Assembly (NCBI GenBank): GCA_017592775.1
Contig: JAGFNJ010000007.1
Location: 1-64,000, forward strand
Direction of reading: 5' to 3'
DNA from: Candidatus Accumulibacter conexus
GTDB taxonomy: Bacteria; Pseudomonadota; Gammaproteobacteria; Burkholderiales; Rhodocyclaceae
Length of the DNA: 64,000 bases
The position numbers and the translations under genes are program-made. This document shows, piece after piece, positions 7,230-15,842 of this stretch; positions within the stretch are counted from its first letter, which is position 1; the number at the start of each line of letters is the position of its first letter. The notes under the pieces were generated by a model, which saw only the letters and a program-made list of their open reading frames with translations, was not told the DNA's origin and searched no databases.

Positions 7230-7715
7230 ATGAAAAGCGACGCAAAGATCATCAAGCTGCTGAACGACCTCCTCGCCGGCGAACTGTCGGCCGTCGACCA
7301 GTATCTCATCCACGGTGAAATGTATGCCGACATGGGATTCCAGCGGCTGGCCGACAAGGCGCTGCACGAGTCCGAGCACGAGCGCCAGCACGCGCAGGCG
7401 ATCATGCAGCGGATCCTGTTTCTCGAAGGAACGCCGGACATGAGCCGGCGCAGTGCGCTGACGATCGGCAAGACCGTCCCGGAAATGCTGCAGGCGGATC
7501 TGGCCTACGAGTTCCATGTCGTCGCCGAGCTGAAGAAGGCCATCGCCACCTGCGAAAAGGCGCAGGACTACGTGACGCGCGACATGCTCGCCGTGCAGCT
7601 CGACGACACCGAAATGGACCACGCCTACTACCTCGAAAAGCAGTTGCGACTGATCGAACTGGTCGGCCTGCAGAACTATCAACAGAGCCAGATCGATTCT
7701 GGCAGGACAGCCTGA
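7230..7715 (+). CDS. bfr: Bacterioferritin, ferroxidase-type subunit without haem ligand
   Basis: A 161-residue four-helix ferritin-like protein. All di-iron ferroxidase ligands are present: Glu18, Glu51, His54, Glu94, Glu128 and His131 (one residue later than E. coli numbering for the last two). Met52, the axial haem ligand of homomeric bacterioferritins, is replaced by Arg (SEHERQHA). The partner gene 9 bp downstream shows the reverse pattern, so the two probably build a mixed 24-mer in which this subunit oxidises Fe(II). GGAGGG lies upstream of the ATG. The cytoplasmic shell stores iron as ferric mineral. The promoter region includes the 74-bp dispersed repeat. Confidence 0.88.
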   Translation: MKSDAKIIKLLNDLLAGELSAVDQYLIHGEMYADMGFQRLADKALHESEHERQHAQAIMQRILFLEGTPDMSRRSALTIGKTVPEMLQADLAYEFHVVAELKKAIATCEKAQDYVTRDMLAVQLDDTEMDHAYYLEKQLRLIELVGLQNYQQSQIDSGRTA

Positions 7716-7724
7716 CGAGGTGCC

Positions 7725-8210
7725 GTGATGAAAACGGACAAGAGAATCGTCGCTGCCCTGAACAAGGTGCTGAAGAACGAACTGACGGCGATCAACCAGT
7801 ACTTCCTGCACGCCCGCCTCTTCCGCCACTGGGGCCTCGAGAGGCTCAACGACTACCGCTACCGGCAGTCGCTGCGCGTCATGAAGGAAGCCGACCAGTT
7901 GATCGACCGCATCCTCTTCCTCGAGGGGCTGCCCAACCTGCAGAACCTGGGCAAGCTGCTGATCGGTGAAAACGTCGTCGAGTGCCTGCAGGGCGACCTG
8001 CGGCACGAACGCGAGGCCCACCATCCGCTGCTGGTCGAGAGCATCGCCCTGTGCGAGGAACTGCAGGACTTCGTCAGCCGCGACCTGCTCGAGGAACTGC
8101 TGGAGCACTGCGAGGAAGCCATCGACTGGCTGGAGACGCAGCACGCACTGATTGACCGGGTCACCCTGCCGAACTACCTGCAGGCTTACATGGAGCCGGG
8201 CGGCGACTGA
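7725..8210 (+). CDS. bfr: Bacterioferritin, haem-binding subunit with degenerate ferroxidase site
   Basis: A 161-residue bacterioferritin (MKTDKRIVAALNKVLKNELT at the N-terminus, ILFLEGLPNLQNLGKL in the middle). The haem ligand Met52 is kept (RVMKEAD). The ferroxidase site is broken: Glu51 is Val, His54 is Glu, Glu127 is His and His130 is Glu; Glu18 and Glu94 remain. It therefore probably supplies haem sites for electron transfer during iron release, while the upstream subunit oxidises iron. The TGA stop codon at 8208-8210 is also the left boundary of a 145-bp repeat element. A Bfd-like ferredoxin gene follows. Confidence 0.88.
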   Translation: MMKTDKRIVAALNKVLKNELTAINQYFLHARLFRHWGLERLNDYRYRQSLRVMKEADQLIDRILFLEGLPNLQNLGKLLIGENVVECLQGDLRHEREAHHPLLVESIALCEELQDFVSRDLLEELLEHCEEAIDWLETQHALIDRVTLPNYLQAYMEPGGD

Positions 8211-8354
8211 GAGGTTGTGGAGAAATCGTCGCGAGCAGGCCGAGATGCAAGGCGCGAGCGAGCGAACGACGAGACATATCAGATGGATAGGCGAGGAGTG
8301 AGCGAGTGAGCAACGCCGCAGATCGGTCGCGCAGTAGATTTATTCACAACCTCT
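8210..8354. repeat. 145-bp inverted-repeat element, copy 1
   Basis: The element starts AGAGGTTGTGG and ends CACAACCTCT, giving terminal inverted repeats of at least 10 bp. An equally long copy lies at 39783-39927, differing at about 10 positions. The left end coincides with the stop codon of the gene before it, and a TGA also follows the right-hand CACAACCTC. No coding capacity is visible. It resembles a non-autonomous insertion element. Confidence 0.85.
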
Positions 8355-8424
8355 GAGCGGTCGGCGGTCGACCGCAGCCACAGCGGCCGGACCTGCCGCC
8401 CGCTGTCCTTCCTGGAGAGAAAAC

Positions 8425-8628
8425 GTGTACGTCTGCGTCTGCATGGCGGTCACCGAGGAACAGATTCACGAGGCCGCCCGACGCGGAGCACGGACGTTGA
8501 AAGACCTGCAGCGTGATCTCGGCGTCGCCAGCGAATGCGGCACCTGCGCCGCGGCCGCCCGCCAGTGTCTCAAGGATGCCCAAGAGATGCGCCAGAAAGC
8601 CGCGCGGGCGAAGCGACCGGTGGGCTGA
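8425..8628 (+). CDS. bfd: Bacterioferritin-associated ferredoxin (Bfd-like)
   Basis: A 67-residue BFD-like [2Fe-2S] protein. The cluster cysteines are Cys4 and Cys6 (MYVCVCMAVTEEQI) and Cys38 and Cys41 (ECGTCAAAAR). In known systems Bfd docks on bacterioferritin near the haem and delivers electrons that reduce and release stored iron. Its position after the haem-type subunit supports that role. The start is GTG at 8425, preceded by GGAGAG. The 145-bp repeat element separates it from the bacterioferritin genes, so it may have its own promoter. Confidence 0.88.
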   Translation: MYVCVCMAVTEEQIHEAARRGARTLKDLQRDLGVASECGTCAAAARQCLKDAQEMRQKAARAKRPVG

Positions 8629-8706
8629 GAGGCCTGCAGGGGCAGCGCGCTGAGCTGCCGCAGCCGCCAGCGCCGCCTGCAACGGCTTTGCGCTGACGCC
8701 TGCCGC

Positions 8707-8731
8707 CGGGGAACGCTGGTCGCGTTCCCCG
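8707..8731. terminator. Hairpin between convergent bfd and nrdJ
   Basis: CGGGGAACGC at 8707-8716 pairs perfectly with 8722-8731; the loop is TGGTC. It lies 15 bp beyond the nrdJ stop and 79 bp beyond bfd, where a shared terminator is expected. No T-run follows on either strand, so termination is likely but not certain. Confidence 0.5.
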
Positions 8732-8746
8732 CGTCACCGTTCCCCG

Positions 8747-11632
8747 CTAGCCGCAACTCCCGACCGCGCCGCAGGCGGTGCAGAAGTCGCAGCCGTCCTT
8801 GCGGATCATCGTCATGTTGCCGCACTCGCCGCAGAGCTTGCCGGCAGTGGGCTGTGCGTTGCTGCTGCCAGCCGGGGTCTGCAGGATGCCCATCTGCTGC
8901 AGCGGCAGGCCGTTCTCGTCGAGGATGCCGAGCATCGCGTAGCGGTGGATGATCAACTGCGCGAGGTAGGCCACCGTCGACGGGTAGTTCGTCTGGCGGC
9001 GAGTGCCGGGGATGAAGGCCATGAAGTCGCCGAGCGGCTCGGGATAGTCGAGCAGCTTGCGCAGCTTCATGCCGATCCATGCCGGGTCGATGACGCGCAT
9101 GTCGAAGGACAACAGTTTCGTCAGCCCGTCTAGGGCACGCGGATAGTTGCCCGACAGCCAGACCGAGTACGGCCGCGTGACGCCGTCGGGGAGGGTGATT
9201 TCCTTCAGGCCGAGGACGAAATCCTCGCCGGTCGCCGGGTTGAAGACATCGACGGTCCATGACAGCGTGCCGTCGGTGCCGGTCTTCGGTTCCTTGCGGC
9301 TGAACATGGCGTCCAGCACCGGCGTCGGCCCTTCGTGCCTGAATGAGTCGAGCCGGTCGACGCGGAACTGGATCAACTGGGCCATCGCGGCGACCACCGA
9401 GGGCATGCGCTTCCTTTCGCCATGCGGCGGAAACGGCATCTCGAAGCCTTCGTCGCCGGCGGTCCTGGCCAGCGATTCGAGTTTCAGCGCCAGCCAGCCA
9501 TGATCGTTGGCGCGCATGTCCATCGACAGGGTCTTGGCGACGGCGCCAAGACCACGCGGCTGCTCGGGCCCGTTGACCCAGGCTTCGAATGGCCAATGGC
9601 GGCCATCCTGCTCGATCTGGCCGACAAAGAGGGCGAACTTGCCGTGCGTGTGCTCGATCATGTAGGTCCAGGCCATGTTGCCCTCGAGCATGTTCGGACG
9701 GTTCGGCCAGCGCAGGCTGGCGAGCACCGGTGCCGGCAGCGTCTTGATCGTCAGCCGGCGGTTGGCATCGCCGATCTCGAAGTCCTGCGGCTGCTTGCGG
9801 TCTTCGGCCTGCTTCTGCGACTCGACCGAGAGCACCGAGCCGAGGACGGCGTTCGGGCGATAGGTGGCGAGCCCCTTGAGCCCCGACTTCCAAGCGGTGA
9901 AGTAGAGATCCTGGAATTCCTCGTAGGGGTAGTCGGCGGGTACGTTGACGGTCTTCGAGATCGAGGTGTCGATGTACGGCGCCACCGCAGCAACCATGTC
10001 CTTGTGTGCCCTGGCCGAGATTTCGAGCGCGGTGGCGAAGTAGTCGGGCAGCTTCTCGACGTCGCCACCGAGATGCTTGTAGAGCCGCCAGGCGTAGTCC
10101 TCGACGGCGTACTCCTTGAGGGTGCCGTCGGCCATACGCTTCTTGCGGCTGTAGGTCCACGAGAACGGCGGTTCGATGCCGTTCGAGGCATTGTCGGCAA
10201 AGGCCAGCGAGATGGTGCCGGTCGGCGCGATCGACAGCAGGTGCGAGTTGCGCAGACCGTGCTTGCGGATTTCGCTCTTGATGTCGGCCGGCAGGCGCGA
10301 GGCGAAGTTGCCACCGGAGAGGTAGAGTTCGGCATTGAAGAGCGGGAAGGCGCCGCGCTCCTTCGCCAGCTCGACCGACGCCAGGTAGGCGGTATCGCGC
10401 ATGAACTCGGAAATGCGGGCGCCCATGGCCATCGCTTCCGGACGATCATAGCGCAGGCGCAGCATGCACAGCGTGTCGCCGAGGCCGGTGAAGCCGAGGC
10501 CGACGCGACGCTTGTTGGCCGCCTCCTCGCGCTGCCGCTCGAGCGGCCAGGCGGTGACGTCGAGGACGTTGTCGAGCATGCGCGTGGACACCCGGACGAC
10601 CTCGCCGAAGGCTTCGAAATCGAACTCGGCGTCAATCGTGAAGGGCGACTTGACGAACAGCGTCAGGTTGATCGACCCAAGGCAGCAGCAGCCATAGGGC
10701 GGCAGCGGCTGCTCGGCGCAGGGGTTGGTGGCCTCGATGACTTCGCAGTAGTAGAGGTTGTTGTCCTTGTTCATGCGGTCGAGGAAGAGGATTCCCGGCT
10801 CGGCATGATCGTAGGTGGATTTCATCACCTGGTCCCACAGGTCGCGTGCGCGCACACGCCGGTAGACCCAGATGCCGTCGTCGCGCTGGAAGGCACCGGC
10901 GCGCTTCATGTCCGGACTCGGTTCGGCGCGATGCGTCAGCTCGACCTCGGTGTCGGCTTCGACGGCCTGCATGAAAGCGTCGGTGACGGCGATCGAGACA
11001 TTGAAGTTGCTCAGGTCACCGTGATCCTTGGCGTGGATGAAGACCTCGATGTCCGGGTGGTCGCAGCGCAGCACGCCCATCTGCGCTCCGCGCCGGGCGC
11101 CGGCCGACTCGACGGTCTCGCACGAGCGGTCGAAGACGCGCATGTACGACACCGGCCCCGAAGCGCGCGACTGCGTTCCCTTGACGAGGGCGCCGATCGG
11201 CCGGATCGACGAGAAGTCGTAGCCGACGCCGCCGCCGCGGCGCATGGTTTCGGCGGCTTCGGCGAGGGCGCTGTAGATGCCCGGCTTGCCGTCGACGATC
11301 TCGACCACCGAGTCACCGATCGGCTGCACGAAACAGTTGATCAGCGTCGCCGCGAGCGTCGTGCCGGCGGCCGAGTTGATCCGCCCGGCGGGGACGAAAC
11401 CGTTTTCCTGCGCCCACAGGAAGCGCGCCTCCCAGTGCGCGCGCTGTTTCTCGTCCTCGTTGGCGGCAAGGGCGAAGGCGACCCGCCGGCGCACGTCGTG
11501 CACGCTGGTCTCACTGCCCTTGGCGTACTTCTCGACCAGCACCTCACCCGAAATCTCCTGCTCGGCGAGCGGCACGATCGCCGGTGCCTCGGCGATCGCC
11601 GACAGGGGTAACTGGTAGGTAAGCTGGCTCAT
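8747..11632 (-). CDS. nrdJ: Adenosylcobalamin-dependent ribonucleotide reductase (class II)
   Basis: A 961-residue class II ribonucleotide reductase, making deoxynucleotides with a B12-derived radical and so independent of oxygen. Recognisable segments: [20 protein letters not shown] near 86-105 (Cys100, one of the redox pair), [15 protein letters not shown] at 131-145, [10 protein letters not shown] at about 159-168, [14 protein letters not shown] (radical-site region), and [15 protein letters not shown]. The C-terminal third carries two related extra domains and ends in a zinc-ribbon with CGECG and CTACG, typical of long NrdJ. The start at 11632 gives [10 protein letters not shown]; a longer frame is not conserved. 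Two NrdR-like boxes and a structured leader lie upstream. Confidence 0.93.
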   Translation of the reverse strand: MSQLTYQLPLSAIAEAPAIVPLAEQEISGEVLVEKYAKGSETSVHDVRRRVAFALAANEDEKQRAHWEARFLWAQENGFVPAGRINSAAGTTLAATLINCFVQPIGDSVVEIVDGKPGIYSALAEAAETMRRGGGVGYDFSSIRPIGALVKGTQSRASGPVSYMRVFDRSCETVESAGARRGAQMGVLRCDHPDIEVFIHAKDHGDLSNFNVSIAVTDAFMQAVEADTEVELTHRAEPSPDMKRAGAFQRDDGIWVYRRVRARDLWDQVMKSTYDHAEPGILFLDRMNKDNNLYYCEVIEATNPCAEQPLPPYGCCCLGSINLTLFVKSPFTIDAEFDFEAFGEVVRVSTRMLDNVLDVTAWPLERQREEAANKRRVGLGFTGLGDTLCMLRLRYDRPEAMAMGARISEFMRDTAYLASVELAKERGAFPLFNAELYLSGGNFASRLPADIKSEIRKHGLRNSHLLSIAPTGTISLAFADNASNGIEPPFSWTYSRKKRMADGTLKEYAVEDYAWRLYKHLGGDVEKLPDYFATALEISARAHKDMVAAVAPYIDTSISKTVNVPADYPYEEFQDLYFTAWKSGLKGLATYRPNAVLGSVLSVESQKQAEDRKQPQDFEIGDANRRLTIKTLPAPVLASLRWPNRPNMLEGNMAWTYMIEHTHGKFALFVGQIEQDGRHWPFEAWVNGPEQPRGLGAVAKTLSMDMRANDHGWLALKLESLARTAGDEGFEMPFPPHGERKRMPSVVAAMAQLIQFRVDRLDSFRHEGPTPVLDAMFSRKEPKTGTDGTLSWTVDVFNPATGEDFVLGLKEITLPDGVTRPYSVWLSGNYPRALDGLTKLLSFDMRVIDPAWIGMKLRKLLDYPEPLGDFMAFIPGTRRQTNYPSTVAYLAQLIIHRYAMLGILDENGLPLQQMGILQTPAGSSNAQPTAGKLCGECGNMTMIRKDGCDFCTACGAVGSCG

Positions 11633-11713
11633 GGTCTCTGTCCCTTGGTGGTGTGGTTGGCGAAGGATCCTGCAGATGCTGCTGCCGTTGTTGACCCTGG
11701 TGATACGGTGTCG

Positions 11714-11789
11714 TTGCATGGAACGCCGCCCCGGCTGGTCTTCCGGGTACCCGGCCGGGCTTCCCCCCACCGCGGCGTCACGGATGCAA
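11714..11789 (-). other. Palindrome-rich nrdJ leader
   Basis: Nested complementary segments: TTGCAT 11714-11719 with ATGCAA 11784-11789, CGCCGC 11724-11729 with GCGGCG 11772-11777, CCCGGC 11730-11735 with GCCGGG 11754-11759, and a self-complementary CCGGGTACCCGG at 11743-11754. If transcription starts near 11782, the inner pairs would fold in the nrdJ 5' leader. I could not match the conserved blocks of a cobalamin riboswitch. Confidence 0.4.
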
Positions 11790-11838
11790 AGCTACTACAT
11801 CTAGTGTCATTGGGCAAGAAAATTACTAGATGTAGTTA
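11789..11838 (-). promoter_or_regulatory. nrdJ promoter with two NrdR boxes
   Basis: Two 16-bp boxes share the core ACTACATCTAGT: 11792-11807 on the plus strand and 11823-11838 reversed. Their centres are 31 bp apart, three helical turns, the spacing usual for the repressor NrdR. On the minus strand a -35-like TTGCCC (11812-11817) and a -10-like TAGCTT (11789-11794) are 17 bp apart, so one box covers the spacer and the other lies just upstream. NrdR would repress nrdJ when dATP is high. Confidence 0.72.
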
Positions 11839-11960
11839 TCCACAGCCGCACAGGCGGCGCACAGGAAAGGTCGTGAAATCACGGTCTTGGGATCGCAGGC
11901 GGATGGCAGGAATTTTTTCCGCCACCCGCGGCGCGCCGGGCGGGGCACCTGGCGCGGCCG

Positions 11961-11997
11961 GCCTGCCTGCCGCCACGGACCGTGGCGGCAGGCAGGC
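11961..11997. terminator. Perfect 18-bp palindrome downstream of the phosphotransacetylase gene
   Basis: The arm 11961-11978 is exactly complementary to 11980-11997 around a single A; the terminal hairpin would open to a few bases. It lies 27 bp past the stop of the minus-strand gene and 120 bp before the nrdJ promoter. It lacks a T-run, so it may be an unconventional terminator or a repeat-type palindrome. Confidence 0.45.
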
Positions 11998-12024
11998 GGC
12001 GGTAGCCGCCGACGGCAGGCGTCC

Positions 12025-13443
12025 TCAGGCCGGCTTCTGGCGCTCGCGGTTGGCGTGCGCGATCAGCGAGGCGATGACGCAGGAAGCGATGCGCGTCTCG
12101 GCGGTATCGGCGCGACTGGTCAGGACGATCGGCACGCGGGCGCCGAGGACGATGCCCGAGCTGAGCGCATTGGCCAGGTACTCGAGCTGTTTGGCGATCA
12201 TGTTGCCGGATTCGAGGTCGGGAACGACCAGGATGTCGGCGCGGCCGGCGACCGCCGAGGTGATTCCCTTGGTCTTGGCGGCGACCAGCGAGATGGCGTT
12301 GTCGAAAGCCAGCGGCCCGTCCAGCACGCCGCCCCTGATCTGTCCGCGGTCGGCCATCTTGCACAGGGCGGCAGCATCGAGTGTCGACTGGATCTTCGGA
12401 CTGACGGTTTCCACCGCCGAAAGGATGGCCACCTTGGGTTCGGGCGTGCCGATGATGTGCGCCAGCTCGATCGCGTTCTGGATGATGTCGACCTTGTCCT
12501 GCAGCGTCGGCGCGATGTTGATTGCCGCATCGGTGATCATGATCGGCCGCGGATAGGTCGGTACGTCCATCAGGAAGACGTGGCTGATGCGGCGCTCGGT
12601 GCGCAGGCCGGCGCTGCGCGAGATCACCTCGGCCATCAGCTCGTCGGTGTGCAGGCTGCCCTTCATCAGGGCCTCGGCGTCGCCGCTGCGGATCAGCGTC
12701 ACCGCCATCGCCGCCGCGTCATGGCTGTGCTTGACGTTGACGATCCGGTGCTGCGCCAGATCGAAGCCGTTCTCCTCGGCCACCGCCCGGATCTTCTGCT
12801 CCGGGCCGACCAGGATCGGCTCGATCAGCCCCGCCTCGGCGGCCAGCAGGGCGCCCTTGAGCGACTCACGGTCACAGGGATGAACGACCGCCATGTCGAT
12901 CGCCGCCAGGCCCGCGGCACGCTGCACCAGTGCCTGCAGGCGTGCGTACTTGTCGGAGATGGTGATCTCCGGCATCGCCACACGCTTCGTCCTGATCTTC
13001 TCGGCCGGTGCCAGCACCTCGGCGCTGCCCGAGACGACCAGCATGTTGTCCTGGTTGAAACAGGCGCAACCGAGAATGATGTGATGGTTGTGGTCGAATT
13101 TCTGTTGCACCGTCACCGTCACCGTCAGCGTGTCGCCGATCGTCACCGGGCGGGCGAAACGCAGCGTCGACTCGATGAGAATCGTTCCCGGCCCGGGGAA
13201 CTGCGTGCCGATCGTCGTCGACAGCAACGAGGCGCTCCACATGCCATGCGCGATGAAATCGCGGAACAGGCCGCTGTGACGGAACTCGGCCCGCGCCAGC
13301 GCCGGGTTCATGTCACCCGACATCAGGGCGAACAGCTTGACGTCCTCGGGGCGCAAGGTGCGGATCAGCGAGGAACTGTCACCGATGCTGATCTCGTCGT
13401 AGGTTCGGCTTTCGAGGTACTCCAGAGGTGTTTCGAAATGCAT
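12025..13443 (-). CDS. Bifunctional MaoC-like enoyl-CoA hydratase / phosphate acetyltransferase
   Basis: A 472-residue fusion. Residues 1-150 are a MaoC-type hot-dog domain; SGDMNPALARAEF and GLFRDFIAHGMWSASLLS carry the Asp and His used by R-specific enoyl-CoA hydratases. Residues about 165-472 are a phosphate acetyl/butyryltransferase domain (DMAVVHPCDRESLKGALLAA, EALMKGSLHTDELM, ISHVFLMDVPTYPRPIMITD, GPLAFDNAIS). The second half interconverts acyl-CoA and acyl phosphate. This fused form is common in beta- and alphaproteobacteria; no acetate kinase gene adjoins it here. The start at 13443 follows GGAGGACG. Likely roles are acetate/acyl-CoA balance or polyhydroxyalkanoate precursor supply. 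Confidence 0.88.
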   Translation of the reverse strand: MHFETPLEYLESRTYDEISIGDSSSLIRTLRPEDVKLFALMSGDMNPALARAEFRHSGLFRDFIAHGMWSASLLSTTIGTQFPGPGTILIESTLRFARPVTIGDTLTVTVTVQQKFDHNHHIILGCACFNQDNMLVVSGSAEVLAPAEKIRTKRVAMPEITISDKYARLQALVQRAAGLAAIDMAVVHPCDRESLKGALLAAEAGLIEPILVGPEQKIRAVAEENGFDLAQHRIVNVKHSHDAAAMAVTLIRSGDAEALMKGSLHTDELMAEVISRSAGLRTERRISHVFLMDVPTYPRPIMITDAAINIAPTLQDKVDIIQNAIELAHIIGTPEPKVAILSAVETVSPKIQSTLDAAALCKMADRGQIRGGVLDGPLAFDNAISLVAAKTKGITSAVAGRADILVVPDLESGNMIAKQLEYLANALSSGIVLGARVPIVLTSRADTAETRIASCVIASLIAHANRERQKPA

Positions 13444-13745
13444 GATCGTCCTCCGCATGATGCCCGCAATGATGTTCGGCGGCAGCGCCGGACGATGCCG
13501 CGCGATCCGCGCCGCCGCCCGCCAGGGACTCGCCCACAGGCGATATTATGCTGCAATGCAGCACGCAATGGTATGCCCACCCGGTATGCCCACCCTGGCC
13601 GCTGCCGGCATCTGCCGGCGACCGCTGGGCGGCGTACCGAACAACCCCTCCGGCAGCGGCCGCGGCCCGGCGAACGATGCCCAAGCGGCCGGCAAACTGC
13701 TATCGTGTCGCCGTCACGATCCTCCCCTTTGCCGGAAACCTGACC
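13444..13745. other. Divergent intergenic region with a 13-bp tandem duplication
   Basis: About 300 bp between divergent genes. GGTATGCCCACCC occurs twice in direct tandem at 13570-13582 and 13583-13595. Both promoters must lie here, but I cannot place their boxes with confidence. Confidence 0.5.
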
Positions 13746-15842
13746 ATGGCCCAGACCGTTGCCGAAGACGCCGCCAGCCACACGATACGTGGCGCCTGCC
13801 CGCATGATTGCCCGGACACCTGCGCGCTCGACGTCACGGTCGGCAACGGCCGGGTACTGAAGGTCGCCGGCGCGGCCGATCACCCGCCGACCGCCGGCGT
13901 GCTGTGCACCAAGGTGGCGTACTACCGCGAGCGCATCCATCACCCGCAACGCCTGCTGCACCCATTGCGGCGGCTGGGTGCGAAGGGACCGGGAGCACGC
14001 TTCGAACGGATCAGTTGGGACGAGGCGCTGACCACCATCGCCGACCGTTTGCGCAGCATCGTTGCCAGCCATGGCGCCGAGGCGATCGTCCCCTACAGTT
14101 ATGCCGGCAACTCGGGGCTGCTCGGCTATGGTTCGCTCGACCGCCGTTTCTTCCACCGTCTCGGCGCCGCACAGCTCGACCGGACGATCTGCGCCAGCGC
14201 CGGTGCCATGGGCTACCGCGCGACGATCGGTGCGAGCATCGGCTTCGACGCCGAGAACGTCGTCGACTCGCGGCTGATCCTTCTCTGGGGAAGCAACAGC
14301 GTCGTCTCCAACCTGCATTTCTGGCGCCTGGCACAGGAAGCCAGGCGGCGCGGTGCCCGCCTGGTCGCCATCGACCCCTGCCGGACGGTCACCGCCGACC
14401 GCTGCGACCAGCACATCGCCCTGCTGCCGGGAACCGACAGCGCGCTGGCACTCGGCCTGATGCACGTGCTGATCCGCGACGATCTCCTCGACCATGAATA
14501 CATCGCCCGCCACACCCTCGGCTTCGCCGCGCTCGCCGAGCGGGTGCGGGCCTTTCCGCCGGCGCACGTGGCGGCGATCTGCGGCATCGACGAGCGCATC
14601 GTCGAGGAACTCGCGCACGCCTACGGCAGCACGCGGCCGACGGCAATCCGCACCAACTACGGCATCAACCGCACCGCCGGCGGCGGCATGGCGCTGCGCA
14701 CGATCGCCTGCCTGCCGGCGCTCACCGGTGCCTGGCGCGACCCCGCCGGCGGCGTGCTGCTGTCCACCTCGGGCAATTACCCGGTGAACACGGCGGCGCT
14801 CGAGCGGCCCGACCTGATGCCCAAACCGACGCCACGCGTGATCAACATGAGCACCATCGGCCACGACCTGCTGCACGCATTGCCGCCGATCCAGGCGATC
14901 TTCGTCTACAACAGCAACCCGCTGGCAATCGCCCCGCAGTCGGGCCAGGTGGTACGCGGATTCTCCCGCAACGACCTGTTCACCGTCGTGCACGACCTCT
15001 TTCAGACCGACACCGCCGACTATGCCGACATCCTGCTGCCGGCCAGCAGCCACATGGAACAACTCGACATCCACAAGTCCTACGGCCACCTGTACATCCA
15101 GGTCAACCAGCCGGCGATCGCCCCGCTTGGCGAGGCGCTGCCGAACACCGAACTCTTCCGTCGCCTGGCATCGCGGATGGGATTCACCGAGCCGTGCTTC
15201 GCCGACAGCGACGCGGATCTCTGCCGCCAGGCCTTCGACTGGGACGATCCACGCCTCGCCGGCCTGTCGTGGGAGAAGCTCGCACGCGACGGTCACGCCC
15301 GCCTCAACCTGCCGCAGCGCTACGCGCCGTTCGCCGACGGTGGCTTCCCGACGCCGTCGGGCAAGTGCGAGTTCTACAGCCAGATGCTCGCCGACCAGGG
15401 CCTCGACCCCCTGCCCGCCTTCATCGCACCGTGCGAATGGCGGCACAGCCCGCTTGCACAGGAGTTCCCGCTGGCCCTGCTGACGCCGCCGGCTCGCAAC
15501 TTCCTCAACACCAGCTTCGCCAACTCGCAGCGTTTCCTCGAGCAGGAGAAGTCGCCGACCATCCTCATCAATCCCGGCGACGCCGCGCAGCGGGCGATTG
15601 CCGACGGCGACCCGGTGCGCATCTTCAACCAGCGCGGCGAGTTCGCCGCCCGTGCCGTCGTCAGCGACCGCGCGCGGCCGGGCGTCGTCGTCGCCACCTC
15701 GATCTGGTGGCGCAAGCTTTCACCCGACGGGCGCAACTGCAACGAGGTGACCAGTCAGGCGCTGACCGACATGGGCGGCGGCGCGACCTTCTATGACTGC
15801 CTGGTGGACGTGGCGGCCTCCTGCGAGCGCAATGCTTCCTGA
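13746..15842 (+). CDS. Molybdopterin-dependent oxidoreductase with [4Fe-4S] site (formate dehydrogenase/BisC family)
   Basis: A 698-residue cytoplasmic enzyme of the DMSO-reductase family. The N-terminal cluster ligands are Cys18, Cys22, Cys26 (ACPHDCPDTCALDV) and Cys54 (GVLCTKV). Molybdopterin domain signatures follow: RISWDEAL at about 88-95, LLWGSNSVVSNLHF, AIDPCRTVTA, and a C-terminal molydopterin-dinucleotide domain (LALLTPPARNFLNTSFAN, VRIFNQRGEF). No Tat signal is seen. There are no partner subunit genes, so it may act alone, as many members of this poorly characterised subgroup do. The substrate is unknown. The start ATG 13746 is chosen for the MAQTV N-terminus; its ribosome site is weak. 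The 3' end overlaps convergent rsmI by 52 bp. Confidence 0.82.
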   Translation: MAQTVAEDAASHTIRGACPHDCPDTCALDVTVGNGRVLKVAGAADHPPTAGVLCTKVAYYRERIHHPQRLLHPLRRLGAKGPGARFERISWDEALTTIADRLRSIVASHGAEAIVPYSYAGNSGLLGYGSLDRRFFHRLGAAQLDRTICASAGAMGYRATIGASIGFDAENVVDSRLILLWGSNSVVSNLHFWRLAQEARRRGARLVAIDPCRTVTADRCDQHIALLPGTDSALALGLMHVLIRDDLLDHEYIARHTLGFAALAERVRAFPPAHVAAICGIDERIVEELAHAYGSTRPTAIRTNYGINRTAGGGMALRTIACLPALTGAWRDPAGGVLLSTSGNYPVNTAALERPDLMPKPTPRVINMSTIGHDLLHALPPIQAIFVYNSNPLAIAPQSGQVVRGFSRNDLFTVVHDLFQTDTADYADILLPASSHMEQLDIHKSYGHLYIQVNQPAIAPLGEALPNTELFRRLASRMGFTEPCFADSDADLCRQAFDWDDPRLAGLSWEKLARDGHARLNLPQRYAPFADGGFPTPSGKCEFYSQMLADQGLDPLPAFIAPCEWRHSPLAQEFPLALLTPPARNFLNTSFANSQRFLEQEKSPTILINPGDAAQRAIADGDPVRIFNQRGEFAARAVVSDRARPGVVVATSIWWRKLSPDGRNCNEVTSQALTDMGGGATFYDCLVDVAASCERNAS

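Noticed and set aside
9422-11611. A 729-codon open frame on the plus strand opposite nrdJ
   Set aside because: It is the antisense shadow of a long GC-rich gene: rich in Arg, Gly, Asp and His, no domain, no ribosome site, while the opposite strand gives an unmistakable ribonucleotide reductase.
11633-11790. Cobalamin riboswitch upstream of nrdJ
   Set aside because: The leader is structured, but I could not find the conserved B12-box or the other core blocks; kept only as a structured leader.
12025-13443. Operon with acetate kinase
   Set aside because: Phosphotransacetylase genes often adjoin ackA; neither neighbour is an acetate kinase here.
13570-13595. 13-bp tandem duplication as an iteron-type origin or operator
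   Set aside because: Only two copies and no palindromic structure; noted as a simple duplication.
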